A DNA stretch of 64,000 bases from Gerris lacustris (lineage: Eukaryota; Arthropoda; Insecta; Hemiptera; Gerridae), in assembly GCA_951217055.1 (NCBI GenBank), contig OX578284.1, positions 15,123,687 through 15,187,686 on the forward strand. The letters run 5' to 3'. Below are positions 62,740 to 64,000 of this stretch, piece by piece (the first letter of the stretch is position 1; each line of letters begins with the position of its first letter). The notes under the pieces were generated by a model that was given only the letters and a program-made list of their open reading frames with translations, ran no database searches and was not told where the DNA came from. The position numbers and the translations under genes are program-made.

Positions 62740-63380
62740 CGCATTTTTAAATCTGTCAAAATTGTTTTGATTTTTTACATGAATTGAAGTAACAGTTTAG
62801 CACAATTTAAAGAGAGCAGATAGTTGAAATTAGTCTGGGGCTATCTGCGGGTCATTATTGACAAACCATTTAAAATTCATAAAAATCAAATGAGTACGTT
62901 TGAAGATATTGTTGTAAATAAATGTATGTTTGTGCACATGTTGAAGATAAACAAATAGGCGCAGTAGGTTGAAACTTATATGAGACCAACAATGGGCTAA
63001 TTATGACATACAGTCCAAATTTCATTAAAATCGGACAGATAGTTCTTAAGATATGTTGATTCGCAAAAATTGAGCGACAGATAGACCAATAATTTTAACC
63101 TTATTTCGTCCATTGCTTCCTTCCGCATGCGCACAAATTTGTATTTAGTAACACCTATATCTTTAAAAGTACTTATCCATTTTGAAGAAATTTGGATGGT
63201 TTGTCGAAAGTAGCTCATAGATTGTCCTTTATCAATTTTACTATTTGCGCAAAATTGAAATTTTATATTTGTAAATGTGACCCTTACTGAGGATCGAAAC
63301 AAATCCAAATCTCAGGTGACTATCTGCCCAAGAATAAGACACGAGGAAGCTATGTGCTACACAAATTGTCAAGCTATTTT
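62740..63380. repeat. Interspersed repeat, partner of 35110 and 3888
   Basis: 62740-63090 matches 35110-35475 in order. 63180-63380 matches 3888-4080 (GATCCAAATCT, CCACACAAAT/CTACACAAATTG). The two halves adjoin here, so they may be parts of one longer repeat family. The minus ORF of 103 codons is not supported. Confidence 0.55.
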
Positions 63381-63465
63381 TGCCTTTTTAGGTTTCTGCA
63401 CTAAAAGAAGTACGAAAAGAAACCTTATATAACGGCTCTGTCTGTCTGTCTGTAATGTAGGAAAT
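63381..63465 (+). repeat. Solo end of the 18.8-kb fold-back family
   Basis: TTTTTAGGTTTCTGCACTAA then GTACGAAAAGAAACCTTATA and TAACGGCTCTGTCTGTCTGT matches the terminal inverted repeat at 18829 and 21842. No partner arm is present downstream in the window. Confidence 0.75.
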
Positions 63466-64000
63466 ATGAATTTTTATGACCAATGAAACCCTAAACCCTT
63501 TTAGTAGCTTGCTGGCAAGTACTTGACGGGAGTTTTCTACATCACAACTTTATTGTTACTCAGAAAAACTACTCGTTTTTAGTTTTTGGGTACCTATTTT
63601 TCCCCCATTAGCACCTCTTGGCTTTGATTTGCCATATCATTAAATTGTCAGGGGAAAGAGGGAAAATAAAATTTCATCCAATCACATAGCTTCCGTTACT
63701 TTCGCTAAGTACACGCGTTTGGACGCTAGGGAAGCTACGTGCCACACTAACTGACAGTCTGATTCTTTGATTAAATTTTTACATTTCCTTGTTTTAACAA
63801 CTTCAGGTACTTCATAAAGCTAACAAGAGTTAAAGTATGAAATATTTTATATTTTGCTTATAATAGAAAATTCTCAAGACTAACTAGTCATCAACTTTTA
63901 GATGATTGCTCTTTGTTCTAGTTTCGCGGGACTCTTAGAAGTTAGTTTGGAACTAGATTTAAGTGGAAGGACATGAAGTAAAGCGTTAAAGTAAACAATA
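63466..64000. other. Non-coding stretch to window end
   Basis: No supported gene or RNA. GAAGCTATGTGCCACAC-type words (63725-63745) echo the repeat at 63340 and 4030. Confidence 0.4.

Overview
The window looks like a stretch of insect nuclear DNA, probably hemipteran, although the order is a guess from the repeat landscape. It is AT-rich, dominated by transposable elements, and carries parts of one multi-exon host gene with long introns. No bacterial, organellar or CRISPR-type features were seen.

Host gene. On the minus strand, three exons of a rhodopsin-like neuropeptide receptor (NPF/NPY-receptor type) can be joined by their splice sites and phases. Exon 1 (61714-61933, start codon at 61851) holds the extracellular N-terminus. 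Exon 2 (58560-58834) holds TM1 and TM2. Exon 3 (44043-44141) holds ECL1, TM3 and the DR of the DRY motif. The remaining exons (TM4-TM7) were not found and should lie beyond position 1 or be too short to see by eye. If so, everything to the left of 44043 is also intronic.

Autonomous elements. (1) 12310-16726, minus: a Ty1/copia element with 143-bp LTRs identical by eye, GGTAC target duplication, a copia-type initiator-tRNA-Met primer site, a polypurine tract and one intact 1341-aa ORF. (2) 29811-35084, plus: an I-like/Jockey-superfamily non-LTR element with intact ORF1 (three zinc knuckles) and ORF2 (APE endonuclease, RT, RNase H), the two ORFs in the same frame and separated by one stop codon. 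(3) 53551-57950, plus: a Ty3/gypsy (Mag-like) element with identical 120-bp LTRs, ATACC target duplication, a tRNA-Ser-like primer site and an intact 1388-aa gag-pol. It sits antisense inside the 14.4-kb intron 2 of the receptor gene. All three look young.

Decayed and non-autonomous elements. These include a Helitron (44643-47195) with an approximately 300-bp internal tandem array, whose empty site is preserved in a paralogous repeat at 50.6 kb; a piggyBac-type MITE (43073-43890); a pogo/Tigger-type MITE (10374-11056); a broken mariner-like DDE transposase (27245-27975); Jockey-like and RTE/CR1-like reverse-transcriptase tails (51471-51900, 17875-18121); a tRNA-type SINE (42665-43001); two 5S-rRNA-derived stretches (24450, 53090); large fold-back elements (18829-21842, 29076-29655, 36794-37433, 37437-37665, 8492-8824); and several repeat families present in two to four copies.

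Satellites. A 2-kb minisatellite of roughly 32-bp units containing a higher-order 817-bp duplication (39950-42013), a 53-bp array (35569-36115), a GC-rich 60-bp array just upstream of receptor exon 2 (58954-59258), and long (TA)n tracts.

The most unusual signal is a recurrent hammerhead-ribozyme-like motif (CTGANGA, perfect hairpin, CGAAAC) at 5397, 26789 and 61432. Its hairpin sequence differs at each site but still pairs, and degenerate relatives occur near 37.7-38.0 kb.
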